Shown piece by piece: positions 8,591-15,708 of a DNA stretch of 39,958 nt. Position numbers and translations under genes: made by a program. Positions within the stretch are counted from its first letter, which is position 1, and every line of letters starts with the position of its first letter. Below the pieces are notes generated by a model that ran no database searches, was not told the origin of the DNA, and saw only the letters and a list, made by a program, of their open reading frames with translations. Origin of the DNA: Metasolibacillus sp. (GTDB lineage: Bacteria; Bacillota; Bacilli; Bacillales_A; Planococcaceae); assembly GCF_025291715.1 (NCBI RefSeq), contig NZ_JAMBIZ010000033.1, positions 1 through 39,958 of the forward strand, in the 5' to 3' direction.

Positions 8591-9061
8591 ATGAAAAAGC
8601 TAAGATTTAGTTTGATAGCTATCGTTTTACTATTAGCTGCATGTAGCTTAAAGGAAGAATCCCACGATGGACATGAGCATGTAAATGGTGATATTCAGGA
8701 GGAAACAGCAAGTGCTGAAATATTACCAGCTTTTTTAAATGAACAGCCTGAAAATATTCGTTTAACATATCAAATTGCAGGGCAAGCAACAGATTTATTA
8801 GAATGGATTCCTTGCTATTGTGGCTGTGGTGAGTCAGCAGGACATCGCAGCAATTTAAATTGCTTTATAAAGGAAGTGAAGGAAGATGGTGCTGTTGTTT
8901 GGGATGACCATGGCACACGCTGTCTTGCCTGCCTAGAGATTGCCTTACAATCAGCGAAAATGTACAAAGAAGGTGCAGATTTGAAGGAAATCCGCCAAAC
9001 GATTGATGAATTGTATAAGGAAGGCTATGCCCAGCCAACAGATACTCCATTCCCAGCTTAA
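8591..9061 (+). CDS. PCYCGC-motif lipoprotein, probable copper-binding
   Basis: A 156-aa exported lipoprotein. The signal peptide ends in lipobox LLAAC (Cys18), then a His-rich stretch (HDGHEH, residues 25-30), then the PCYCGCG motif (Cys75, Cys77, Cys79) with further Cys at 91, 111 and 114. The spacing of these cysteines defines the PCYCGC family, whose role is not firmly known. Six cysteines, the His patch, the CsoR-like operator and the position after copA suggest a surface metal-binding or metal-handling protein. AAGGAGG precedes the ATG, and a terminator follows. The copper role is inferred. Confidence 0.85.
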   Translation: MKKLRFSLIAIVLLLAACSLKEESHDGHEHVNGDIQEETASAEILPAFLNEQPENIRLTYQIAGQATDLLEWIPCYCGCGESAGHRSNLNCFIKEVKEDGAVVWDDHGTRCLACLEIALQSAKMYKEGADLKEIRQTIDELYKEGYAQPTDTPFPA

Positions 9062-9066
9062 AAAAC

Positions 9067-9110
9067 GGCTGTCACAAAGTATATGATTTCACTTTGCGAC
9101 AGCCTTTTTA
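9067..9110 (+). terminator. Terminator after the PCYCGC gene
   Basis: GGCTGTCACAAAGT pairs with ACTTTGCGACAGCC with one mismatch, followed by a TTTTT tract. Confidence 0.8.
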
Positions 9111-9235
9111 CATACATAATTGCTAGGTATTTCGAATGGTTTCCATAGCTCAATATTCCTGATTTGCCAATATAAATATCAGAATTTTCCGCCATCGTAG
9201 TATACTATTATAACCTGAACAGTGAGGTGTGCAAA

Positions 9236-9613
9236 ATGATGTATATTATTATTGCCATTGTTGCAATATCTGTTGTCACTGCAATCGTCAATATTATGTT
9301 CGTGAGTAAAAAGCTCAAAGCCCATCGGCAAAGTAATAAAATGCGAAAAAACATTTTAGCGGAGGGACAATCTGCAAAAGCGATGATTAATGCAATCCAA
9401 GCAACAAATGCTTCTTTAGGTGATCAACACCCAAAGGTCATTCTTGATTTGGCTGTAACTATGCCAACTGGGGAAACACTTCAAACAGCTGTCGAAACCT
9501 ACATCCATATTGTTCATGTACCAGCATTCCAGCCTGGAAAAGAAATAGATGTGAAATATCTTATCATTGATGGTATACCAAAATTTGAAGTTGTAGGCGC
9601 TGTTGTCCTATAA
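9236..9613 (+). CDS. Small membrane-anchored protein, DUF3592-like
   Basis: A 125-aa protein with one N-terminal membrane helix (residues 2-22), a basic stretch, then a beta-rich soluble domain with the pattern AKAMINAIQAT...NPxVxLxL...PAFQPGKEIDVKY seen in DUF3592-like proteins. GAGGTG lies 6 nt upstream of the ATG at 9236; an in-frame GTG at 9227 overlaps that site. It stands alone between terminators, with about 170 nt upstream in which I see no clear promoter. Function unknown. Confidence 0.7.
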   Translation: MMYIIIAIVAISVVTAIVNIMFVSKKLKAHRQSNKMRKNILAEGQSAKAMINAIQATNASLGDQHPKVILDLAVTMPTGETLQTAVETYIHIVHVPAFQPGKEIDVKYLIIDGIPKFEVVGAVVL

Positions 9614-9614
9614 A

Positions 9615-9643
9615 AAGGCCGTGCGAAAAGATAGCACGACCTT
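9615..9643. terminator. Terminator between convergent genes
   Basis: AAGGCCGTGC pairs with GCACGACCTT (one mismatch). The T tract is stronger on the minus strand, so it mainly ends the dipeptidase transcript. Confidence 0.7.
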
Positions 9644-9654
9644 AACAAATGTGA

Positions 9655-10578
9655 CTACTTTGGCAAATGCTGCAAAAAATTTCGCCCTGCAAAGCCACGT
9701 ACCTCGTCCTCTGTATAATATTTCAATAGTTCATTTAATAAATTAGGATGCTGGCTCGCATTTTCCAGCTGCGGCACCTTTATATCTATCCCATCAAAAT
9801 CAGAGCCCAAGCCAATTAAATGTTTACCACCAAGTGCACAAATATGATCAACATGCTTGATTAAATCAGCAATTGTCGCATTGCCTTGCGCTTCAATAAA
9901 GAGCGGATAATAAACAAGATGAATTGGTGCATTTTTCGCCACCATTGCCTTTATTTGTTCATCGCTTAAATTTCTGCGATGCGCGCATAATGCCTTCGCA
10001 TTGGAATGTGAGGCAATTACATAATCTGCAAGCTCCAATGTATCCCAAAAGCTTTTTTCACTTAAATGAGAAACGTCTGTGAATATTTTATGTGTATTAT
10101 TTTGTTGAATAATTTCCTGTCCAAATGCTGTTACCCCGCGTCCTAAATCTTCATCTGCGCCGTCCGCAGCCTCATTCGCATTATTCCATGTTAAACCGAT
10201 GCTTAACACACCGAGCTCACGGAATAAATGCCACATTTTGATATCCCCCTCGAAGAAATCAACACCTTCAATCGTCAAAAATGCACCAATTTCATCGCTC
10301 TGTAAGCGTTCAATATCTGACCAATTTTTAATATGTACTACTTTATTTTCTGGTCGTATAACATGTGTTTGAAAATAATAGATTTGACGCAGCGCAGATT
10401 TTATTTTTTCCGATTTCGGTGTAGTTGGCTGAATAAAGATAGCAAATGCTTGCACCTTCACATTACCCTGTCTTAAATGTTGCAAATTCACATCAAATGG
10501 AGCAGTGGAAAAATCATATTCCTTTTTCTCATATTTATAGAGTACGTCACAATGTAAATCAATAATTGGTAATCGCAT
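9655..10578 (-). CDS. M19 membrane dipeptidase (renal dipeptidase family)
   Basis: A 307-aa zinc amidohydrolase-fold peptidase. The metal-binding HxD is at His9/Asp11 (DLHCD), the bridging Glu is in LTIEGVDFF, and the DVSHLSE and ASHSN motifs carry later His ligands; GLGSDFDG follows near the C-terminus. The family cleaves dipeptides, including D-amino-acid substrates. There is no signal peptide, so it is cytoplasmic despite the family name. The ATG at 10578 matches family N-termini. Its only ribosome site (GGGGGA) lies inside the 3' arm of the terminator hairpin that ends the TauE transcript, an unusual arrangement. Confidence 0.88.
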   Translation of the reverse strand: MRLPIIDLHCDVLYKYEKKEYDFSTAPFDVNLQHLRQGNVKVQAFAIFIQPTTPKSEKIKSALRQIYYFQTHVIRPENKVVHIKNWSDIERLQSDEIGAFLTIEGVDFFEGDIKMWHLFRELGVLSIGLTWNNANEAADGADEDLGRGVTAFGQEIIQQNNTHKIFTDVSHLSEKSFWDTLELADYVIASHSNAKALCAHRRNLSDEQIKAMVAKNAPIHLVYYPLFIEAQGNATIADLIKHVDHICALGGKHLIGLGSDFDGIDIKVPQLENASQHPNLLNELLKYYTEDEVRGFAGRNFLQHLPK

Positions 10579-10583
10579 GTAAA

Positions 10584-10625
10584 AATCCCCCTTTCGATAC
10601 ATTATGCTGCATCGAAAGAGGGATT
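10584..10625 (-). terminator. Terminator hairpin overlapping the dipeptidase ribosome site
   Basis: A 15-bp stem (10611-10625 with 10584-10598, one G-U pair) is followed by TTTTT on the minus strand. It ends the sulfur operon after tauE. The 3' arm contains the GGGGGA that must serve the dipeptidase start at 10578. Confidence 0.8.
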
Positions 10626-10632
10626 GCTACTA

Positions 10633-11397
10633 TTACATATCAAGCCAGATTTTAATCGCTGTTGCTAAAATCAACAAGGCTAAAATGATTTGCAAAGCTT
10701 TTGTGTTTAATGTTTTACCAACCTTTGCCCCTAAAGGAGCCGCAATGATGCTAGCAACAATCATAATAGCCGCTGCTGCATAATCGACCTGTCCTGTTAC
10801 AAGCTTGCCAACGCTACCTCCAATAGATGAAATAAAGGTAATTGCAAGACTTGTAGCAATCGTCATTCGTGTTGGTATTTTTAAGACCACAAGCAAAATT
10901 GGAACAAGTAGAAATCCTCCTGCCGCCCCAACAATGCCTGAGCCTACCCCGACAATAAACGCAAGCACTGCAGCAAGTGGCTTATGATAGGTTACTTGTG
11001 CTAACGGTTGGTCATCTAGCTGCTTCTTCGGTACAAACATCATGATCGCTGCAATGGTTGCCAACACTCCATAAACGATATTCACACTTGCTTCTGATAA
11101 ACTAGTTGAACCGAAGCTCCCAACAAAACTCCCCACCAAAATCGCACTTCCCATCGTTGCGATTAGCGATTTATTTAAATACCCACCTTTACGATATGCC
11201 CATACGCCTGCAATAGAGGCAAAAAGTACTTGCACTGCGCTAATACCAGACACTTCATGTGCGGTAAAGGTTGCCACACCAAATAATGGCGGGATATATA
11301 GAAGCATTGGGTATTTAATAATGGAACCGCCAACGCCGAGCATGCCTGAAATAAATGAGCCGATAAAACCAATCGCAAACAATACGATGATAAACAT
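10633..11397 (-). CDS. TauE/SafE family sulfite exporter (YrkJ-like)
   Basis: A 254-aa membrane protein with about eight helices and two internally similar halves (GMLGVGGSIIKYP and GAAGGFLLVPIL), the hallmark of the TauE/SafE family of sulfur-compound exporters. The last gene of the sulfide cluster, 10 nt after the TusA gene, with GGAGAA upstream. The persulfide dioxygenase of the same cluster produces sulfite, so export of sulfite (or thiosulfate) is the likely job. Position and order match B. subtilis yrkJ. Substrate inferred from context. Confidence 0.88.
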   Translation of the reverse strand: MFIIVLFAIGFIGSFISGMLGVGGSIIKYPMLLYIPPLFGVATFTAHEVSGISAVQVLFASIAGVWAYRKGGYLNKSLIATMGSAILVGSFVGSFGSTSLSEASVNIVYGVLATIAAIMMFVPKKQLDDQPLAQVTYHKPLAAVLAFIVGVGSGIVGAAGGFLLVPILLVVLKIPTRMTIATSLAITFISSIGGSVGKLVTGQVDYAAAAIMIVASIIAAPLGAKVGKTLNTKALQIILALLILATAIKIWLDM

Positions 11398-11407
11398 AAA
11401 AGTTCTC

Positions 11408-11635
11408 CTACGCCTTTTTTATACGGAATATTAGCACATCAGCTTGCTCTGTTTGCTCAATAATTTCATGTCCTCCTGCACTTGCCCATGCAGGAATATC
11501 TGCTAATGCCCCCTTATCCGTTACATGCACCTCTAAAATATCGCCTGTTGTTAATGCATCCATCGCTTTCTTTGTACGTACAATTGGCATCGGACACGCT
11601 AAGCCCTTTGCATCTAAAATCATTGTTTTTTCCAT
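11408..11635 (-). CDS. TusA-family sulfur carrier (YrkI-like)
   Basis: A 75-aa TusA/SirA domain with the persulfide-carrying Cys14 in the GLACPMPIVRTKKAM signature (CPxP). It accepts and passes on sulfane sulfur in the cytoplasm. Three ATGs stand in tandem; the third (11635) is 8 nt from AGGAGG and is preferred over those at 11641 and 11638. It lies between the dioxygenase and the exporter genes, as in the yrkH-yrkI-yrkJ order. The same signature is in the TusA-rhodanese protein upstream, so the operon codes for two TusA domains. Confidence 0.88.
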   Translation of the reverse strand: MEKTMILDAKGLACPMPIVRTKKAMDALTTGDILEVHVTDKGALADIPAWASAGGHEIIEQTEQADVLIFRIKKA

Positions 11636-11687
11636 CATCATTTCCTCCTCTGTTTTATTGGGCGAATCGCTACTTTAAACTAAAAAT

Positions 11688-12806
11688 TTATCTCACTGCA
11701 CAGCGATTCGGTCCAATTTCCATTTCTGTCTGCTCATCGTAGTTCGGTTTTAATTTTCCCATATTGACATAACGAATTTGCTTATAGGCATTTGGCTGCG
11801 GTGGTAAATGATCCGTTACCGTTTTGCGGAATTCCTCTGCATCTTCAATATTCAATCCATGATTTTCTGCAAATAAATCTCCTAAACGCTTCGCTACTGA
11901 GCCGTCTGCATTCAGCTCCTCCACAATCATAAAATGTGCTGGCAAGACAATCAGCTCATCAATTAGTTCTCGATAACGGTCATACAATGTTGTACGCAAG
12001 TCATCTACCCAATCCTCTGCTAATCCTGCTAAATCAGGACGACCAATGGAATCAATAAATAAAATATCCCCCGTTAATAAATAGCGACTATCAATAACAA
12101 ATGACGTTGAGCCAATTGTATGCCCTGGGGAGTACAATGCCTCGATATTTACCGAGCCGATTTGTACCTTTAGCCCATCTAATACATCATGAAAATCAAA
12201 CACGACTTCCTCTGCATCCTTTGGTGGTAAATAATACGTAGCACCTGTTATTTCAGCAATTTTGCGTCCACCTGAAATATGATCAGCATGTAAATGCGTA
12301 TCGAAAACATGTGTAATTGTGACGTTTTTCTCTTTAGCAAAATTGATAAATACATCTGTAAAGCGCACCGCATCAATCACAGCTGCCTCCCCATTTGCCA
12401 TAACCATATAGGATAAGCAGCCTTTACCTAAGCGTACAAATTGATACAGCTCTCCCCCATCTGTTAAATCACCTATTTTGATTGGTTCAATATGTGTGCT
12501 CCAAGACTTCATACCTCCTGCTAAGTAAGCGGCTTCTCGTCCTTCTGCCTCTAACATTTGGGCAATCATTACGGAGGAGCCCTCTTTCGCACATACTACT
12601 AATAGCTCACGATCTGTTGGAATTTGTGGCAATATTTCCTCCACACCATCCAATAGCTCAAAATACGGGATATTTAAATATTCGAATTGCTTACCTTCAA
12701 TTTTCCAATCCTCAAATGCCTCTTTGTTGCGTACATCTAAAATAAATAATTGCTCATTATCGATTACTTTGCGTGCTACTTGAGCCGCTGTCCATGCTTT
12801 TGCCAT
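11688..12806 (-). CDS. Rhodanese-persulfide dioxygenase fusion (YrkH/CstB-like)
   Basis: A 372-aa two-domain protein. Residues 1-105 are a rhodanese domain with active-site Cys72 in CAKEGSS. Residues 115-372 are an ETHE1-type metallo-beta-lactamase-fold dioxygenase with THLHADH (His171, His173, Asp175, His176), SPGHT (His229), TGD (Asp246) and PAH (His291). It would oxidise low-molecular-weight persulfides to sulfite, with the rhodanese moving sulfane sulfur. The domain order (rhodanese first) is the reverse of S. aureus CstB and like B. subtilis YrkH. ATG 12806 is preferred over an in-frame TTG at 12812; the GGGGGT ribosome site lies within a CstR-like operator. Confidence 0.9.
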   Translation of the reverse strand: MAKAWTAAQVARKVIDNEQLFILDVRNKEAFEDWKIEGKQFEYLNIPYFELLDGVEEILPQIPTDRELLVVCAKEGSSVMIAQMLEAEGREAAYLAGGMKSWSTHIEPIKIGDLTDGGELYQFVRLGKGCLSYMVMANGEAAVIDAVRFTDVFINFAKEKNVTITHVFDTHLHADHISGGRKIAEITGATYYLPPKDAEEVVFDFHDVLDGLKVQIGSVNIEALYSPGHTIGSTSFVIDSRYLLTGDILFIDSIGRPDLAGLAEDWVDDLRTTLYDRYRELIDELIVLPAHFMIVEELNADGSVAKRLGDLFAENHGLNIEDAEEFRKTVTDHLPPQPNAYKQIRYVNMGKLKPNYDEQTEMEIGPNRCAVR

Positions 12807-12812
12807 CTTCAA

Positions 12813-12828
12813 TTACCCCCATAGGTAT
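12813..12828 (-). promoter_or_regulatory. CstR-like operator inside the sulfur operon
   Basis: The plus-strand sequence TTACCCCCATAGGTAT has the 16-nt geometry of the sites before cstR and the DsrE gene, with one changed outer base. It lies in the 30-nt gap upstream of the dioxygenase gene, suggesting an internal CstR-controlled promoter. An A+T-rich stretch just upstream could supply a -10, but no clear -35 is visible. Confidence 0.5.
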
Positions 12829-12836
12829 TATTTTAT

Positions 12837-13394
12837 TTAAAAAATTTTTTCTAATGTACCTTGCCATTCAACCATTCCTGGCACCACATTATAAACATTG
12901 TCGAAGCCTGCGCTCGCTAATTTTTTCGCTGCTAAATCGCTGCGCTTAGCTGTGCGACAAATAACATAAATCGGCTGCTCCTTTGCTAGCTCATGCATAC
13001 GGGCATCTAGCTCACCTAACGGAATTGATTTTGCACCTGCAATATGTCCAAATGCATATTCCACTGCCTCGCGTACATCTAAAATGATACCGTCTGTTAA
13101 GCTAAGCAATTGCTCATTTGACACAGTTTGTGGAAAAGGTGTTTCCACAATACCCTCATTTGAGCATTTGCGTACATAATGATAAAGAACATCCCCCTGT
13201 ACCGTTGTACCAATATATTGATGTCCGACTGACTGTGCCCATGCTGCTAAATCTGCTGTTGAGCCTTTATCTGTTGCCTGTACCTCTAAAATTTGCCCAT
13301 CAATTAAATCTGTCATCGCCTTTTTCGTGCGCACAATCGGCATTGGACATGCTAAACCTTTTGCATCAATTTGTCTATCTGCCTTTATTGTCAT
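12837..13394 (-). CDS. TusA-rhodanese fusion protein (YrkF/CstA-like)
   Basis: A 185-aa sulfurtransferase. A TusA domain (residues 1-75) with Cys16 in GLACPMP is joined to a rhodanese domain (about 90-185) with Cys146 in CRTAKRS. An extra Cys77 lies in the linker (YVRKCSNE). It is a two-domain version of S. aureus CstA, which is rhodanese-TusA-rhodanese, and matches B. subtilis YrkF. AGGAGG precedes the ATG at 13394, which overlaps the stop of the upstream rhodanese gene. It probably relays persulfide between small thiols, the other rhodaneses and the dioxygenase. Confidence 0.9.
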   Translation of the reverse strand: MTIKADRQIDAKGLACPMPIVRTKKAMTDLIDGQILEVQATDKGSTADLAAWAQSVGHQYIGTTVQGDVLYHYVRKCSNEGIVETPFPQTVSNEQLLSLTDGIILDVREAVEYAFGHIAGAKSIPLGELDARMHELAKEQPIYVICRTAKRSDLAAKKLASAGFDNVYNVVPGMVEWQGTLEKIF

Positions 13395-13711
13395 TGTACT
13401 TCCTCCTGTTCCATAGCATCTTGCCACGCTAGCATTCCTCCTACCATATTAGTAACGTCATAGCCTTGCTCCTGTAAAAACGCTGTTGCTCGCCCACTGC
13501 GCGCACCTGAGCGACAGACGATAATATATGGCGTATTTTTATCTAGTTCATGCATGCGAAATTCCAGCAGCCCTAATGGAATATGAAGAATGCCTGGAAT
13601 ATGCCCTTGCTGTACTTCATCCACTTCTCGTACATCAAGCAAATGCACTGTTTCACCTACCAGTATACGTTGCTGTACTTGTTCCACTAAAATTTCCTTC
13701 ACTTTTATCAT
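13391..13711 (-). CDS. Single-domain cytoplasmic rhodanese
   Basis: A 106-aa rhodanese with active-site Cys66 in the CRSGARS loop and the CDC25-like tail GGMLAWQDAM. No signal or membrane segment. Starts at 13720, 13711 and a GTG a few codons later are all open; I chose 13711 because it forms an ATGA overlap with the upstream gene's stop. It is one of four rhodanese domains in this operon, and this gene is absent from the B. subtilis yrk cluster as I recall it. It probably accepts or passes on sulfane sulfur. Confidence 0.85.
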   Translation of the reverse strand: MIKVKEILVEQVQQRILVGETVHLLDVREVDEVQQGHIPGILHIPLGLLEFRMHELDKNTPYIIVCRSGARSGRATAFLQEQGYDVTNMVGGMLAWQDAMEQEEVQ

Positions 13712-14055
13712 CCTCTCCATGCATTCATACCACCGCGTATATTTGTAATATTGTTATAGCCTAATTTCTTTAACTGCTTACATGCTTGTGCACTGCGCAT
13801 ACCACTTTGGCAAATAACGAAAATTTCTTGATTCTTTGGCAAGTGTGAAAAATCTGTGCCAAGTGGCATATTTTTAGCTTGTGGAATATGTCGTCCTTTA
13901 TATTCAGCAGGTGTACGCACATCAATAAATAACTTGTTACGATCATTAATAATACTTGCCAGCTCCTCAGTAGAAATTGTTTTTACACCTTTTGCTGGCA
14001 TCATTCGCCATACAATTAAAGCTACGATAGCAGCAGCTATAATAAAACCAGTCAC
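13708..14055 (-). CDS. Membrane-anchored rhodanese
   Basis: A 115-aa protein with one N-terminal transmembrane helix (residues 3-19) and a rhodanese domain with Cys82 in CQSGMRS, ending GGMNAWRG. The positive residues after the helix place the catalytic domain in the cytoplasm, at the membrane. It starts at GTG 14055, with a GGGGGG ribosome site 8 nt upstream. The stop overlaps the next rhodanese start. A membrane-bound rhodanese beside a sulfide cluster could receive sulfur from a membrane quinone reductase, but no sqr gene is in this window. Confidence 0.87.
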   Translation of the reverse strand: MTGFIIAAAIVALIVWRMMPAKGVKTISTEELASIINDRNKLFIDVRTPAEYKGRHIPQAKNMPLGTDFSHLPKNQEIFVICQSGMRSAQACKQLKKLGYNNITNIRGGMNAWRG

Positions 14056-14059
14056 TTAA

Positions 14060-14075
14060 ATACCCCCCACCCTAT
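14060..14075 (-). promoter_or_regulatory. Possible degenerate CstR half-site
   Basis: The plus-strand ATACCCCCCACCCTAT keeps one C-rich half-site of the operator but lacks the GGTAT partner. It also serves as the G-rich ribosome site of the membrane rhodanese, so it may be coincidence. Confidence 0.25.
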
Positions 14076-14548
14076 ATAAATAGATTGACATGCCCTTGCT
14101 CAGCATCTGCTAAATAGGCAGCTACACCCGCATAATGGACACCATCTAAAAGCTCTTCTTTTTGAAGTCCCAATAAATCCATTGTCATCGTACATGATAC
14201 GAGCTTAATATCTTGCTCCTGTGCCATCTCAATAAGCTGTGTGAGTGTTAATGCATTATGCTTTTTCATGACATGCTTAATCATTTTTGGTCCCATGCCA
14301 AGCATCTGCATTTTTGACAAACCAAGCTGTTCCGCACCGCGTGGCATCATGCGCCCGAACATTTTCTCTAAAAATCCCTTTTGCACTTCGGCAGGCTGCT
14401 GCCTGCGCAATGCATTAATACCCCAGAACGTATGAAAAATCGTTACGTCATGGTCATAAGCTGCTGCACCATTAGCAATGATATATGCTGCCATCGCCTT
14501 GTCATAATCTCCACTAAACAATACAATCGTCGTTCTTTTCTTTTCCAT
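14072..14548 (-). CDS. DsrE/DsrF/DrsH-like family protein (YrkE-like)
   Basis: A 158-aa soluble sulfur-carrier-like protein of the DsrE superfamily (YrkE group). It starts with the strand TTIVLFSGDYDKAMAAY, carries a Met/Gly-rich insert (MMPRGAEQLGLSKMQMLGMG) typical of this subgroup, and has a conserved Cys119 in LVSCTMTMDLLG that can hold a persulfide. GGAGG lies 6 nt before the ATG at 14548. It is the first structural gene after cstR and has its own CstR-like operator. Likely a persulfide carrier working with the TusA and rhodanese partners. Confidence 0.87.
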   Translation of the reverse strand: MEKKRTTIVLFSGDYDKAMAAYIIANGAAAYDHDVTIFHTFWGINALRRQQPAEVQKGFLEKMFGRMMPRGAEQLGLSKMQMLGMGPKMIKHVMKKHNALTLTQLIEMAQEQDIKLVSCTMTMDLLGLQKEELLDGVHYAGVAAYLADAEQGHVNLFI

Positions 14549-14561
14549 TGTCCGCCTCCAT

Positions 14562-14577
14562 ATACCCCTACAGGTAT
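14562..14577 (-). promoter_or_regulatory. CstR-like operator upstream of the DsrE gene
   Basis: ATACCCCTACAGGTAT is a 16-nt imperfect inverted repeat with ATACC/GGTAT arms, directly upstream of the ribosome site. With the site before cstR it suggests two operators at the head of the operon, as described for the S. aureus cst system. Confidence 0.65.
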
Positions 14578-14608
14578 TTATTTTCACAAAATAGAAAGCC
14601 GCACTAAT

Positions 14609-14869
14609 TTAACGGCTTTTTACTAATAAACTAACGGCCTCTTGAATTGAAGCATTGATTTCCTCGGTATTCTCGCCAGCCTTCTGCACACATTCAACAA
14701 GATTTTCGCTAACAATTACACCGATAGCTCTATCTACGCCTGAACGCACCGCCGACAATTGGGTAATGACATCTCGGCAATCCTGACCTTCTTCCATCAT
14801 ACGCAAAATGCCGCGCAATTGTCCCTCCATGCGTTTTACACGATTCATTACTTTGTTATCATATGTCAC
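14609..14869 (-). CDS. cstR: Persulfide-sensing repressor CstR
   Basis: An 86-aa CsoR/DUF156-family repressor. Numbered from the GTG at 14869 (GGAGGT lies 8 nt upstream), the two cysteines fall at Cys31 and Cys60, the positions used by S. aureus CstR to form di- and trisulfide links. The Cu ligand His of CsoR is replaced (SENLVEC), so it is a sulfur rather than a copper sensor. It heads the sulfide detoxification operon, in the place held by yrkD in B. subtilis, and has a palindromic operator in its own promoter. Confidence 0.92.
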   Translation of the reverse strand: MTYDNKVMNRVKRMEGQLRGILRMMEEGQDCRDVITQLSAVRSGVDRAIGVIVSENLVECVQKAGENTEEINASIQEAVSLLVKSR

Positions 14870-14904
14870 TATACAGCACCTCCAGACATCGATTGATAAC
14901 ACTT

Positions 14905-14933
14905 ATATTATACCCCATCGGGTATTTAGTCAA
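14905..14933 (-). promoter_or_regulatory. cstR promoter with CstR operator
   Basis: On the minus strand a -35 TTGACT (14928-14933) is followed after 17 nt by TAATAT, or after 15 nt by TATAAT, in the string TATAATAT. The inverted repeat ATACCCCATCGGGTAT (14910-14925, ATACCC/GGGTAT arms) fills the spacer and touches the -10. Confidence 0.75.
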
Positions 14934-14939
14934 GCTGTA

Positions 14940-15503
14940 TTACTCAGTAATAATAATCTCGTTCACAGGCGCACCAGATTTGCGTACGTATTTTACGATT
15001 TTATTAGCAATTGGTTCGTCCACTAATCCCCCTACTGGAAGCGTTATCGTAGACTGATCATGAAATGTAAACCGCATTTCATCATCATGCACACGATTAA
15101 TAGTTTTTTTCGTGTAATCAAGCTGAACAATGTCCCCCCACTCATAATGCTTTTTCCCCTTTAACCAATGGGCGCTTTCAATGCCACTTGTATCAATATA
15201 AACATAATGTCTTGTTCCACCGATAAATAAAAAGAAAAATGCAATAATCGCAAAAACCCCTAAGCCAATTTTAAAAATTCGTTTTTTCAAAAAGTACATC
15301 CCAATCAAGCTTGCCACAGCTGCTACAAATGCAAAGGTATACACAATTAAGCTTGATGGTAGCGGTACGAAAACAATTTTATCTGCATAATCATAAAATG
15401 TCACCGCAATAATATACGGTGTAAATAACACAATGATTGGTGCAATTATCGCAATTGCTATTGCAAACACCGCATAAATCGTTTTCTTCTCTCTATCCAA
15501 CAT
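14940..15503 (-). CDS. Membrane protein, unknown
   Basis: A 187-aa protein with three predicted helices in the first 95 residues (about 10-35, 50-70 and 78-95), then a soluble beta-rich domain of about 90 residues (YVYIDTSGIES...HYEWGDIVQLDY...FTFHDQSTITLPVGG) that resembles a PH-like membrane-associated fold. The ATG at 15503 has GAGAG upstream; an in-frame GTG at 15512 is an alternative. It ends 6 nt before the cstR promoter, so it is a separate unit converging on nothing. Function unknown. Confidence 0.7.
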   Translation of the reverse strand: MLDREKKTIYAVFAIAIAIIAPIIVLFTPYIIAVTFYDYADKIVFVPLPSSLIVYTFAFVAAVASLIGMYFLKKRIFKIGLGVFAIIAFFFLFIGGTRHYVYIDTSGIESAHWLKGKKHYEWGDIVQLDYTKKTINRVHDDEMRFTFHDQSTITLPVGGLVDEPIANKIVKYVRKSGAPVNEIIITE

Positions 15504-15594
15504 TGCAATCACTCTCTTCCTAATTTATTGTATAATTAATATACGGATGGAAATTACGGAAGTTTCAGAAAATTTGAATGTAGGGAGAGAAATC

Positions 15595-15708
15595 ATGGTT
15601 CAGCAAAAAATACTAAATATTCTATGCCACCCAAAAATGAAAAGCAGTAGGGAATTGCGCTTCCCTACTGCTTCTTTAGCTCTACTACCACAATCTCTGG
15701 TAAATTAA
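15595..15708 (+). other. Possible orphan leader and short ORF
   Basis: A well-placed GGGAGAG lies 5 nt before an ATG opening 37 codons (MVQQKILNILCHPK...), which run antisense into the metallophosphoesterase 3' end. It could be the 5' remnant of a deleted gene. The second half is simply the terminator hairpin of the opposite gene, so coding is doubtful. Confidence 0.15.
15643..15672 (-). terminator. Terminator overlapping the metallophosphoesterase stop
   Basis: AGCAGTAGGGAA and TTCCCTACTGCT form a perfect 12-bp stem with a 6-nt loop, followed on the minus strand by TTTTCATTTTT. The gene's TAG stop is within the 5' arm. Confidence 0.8.

Noticed and set aside
9121-9226. Possible promoter or small RNA before the DUF3592-like gene
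   Set aside because: No convincing -35/-10 pair or stable structure was found in the interval.
14609-14902. Reading the second DUF156 regulator as a copper sensor
   Set aside because: The His ligand of CsoR is missing and the cysteines match CstR positions 31 and 60.
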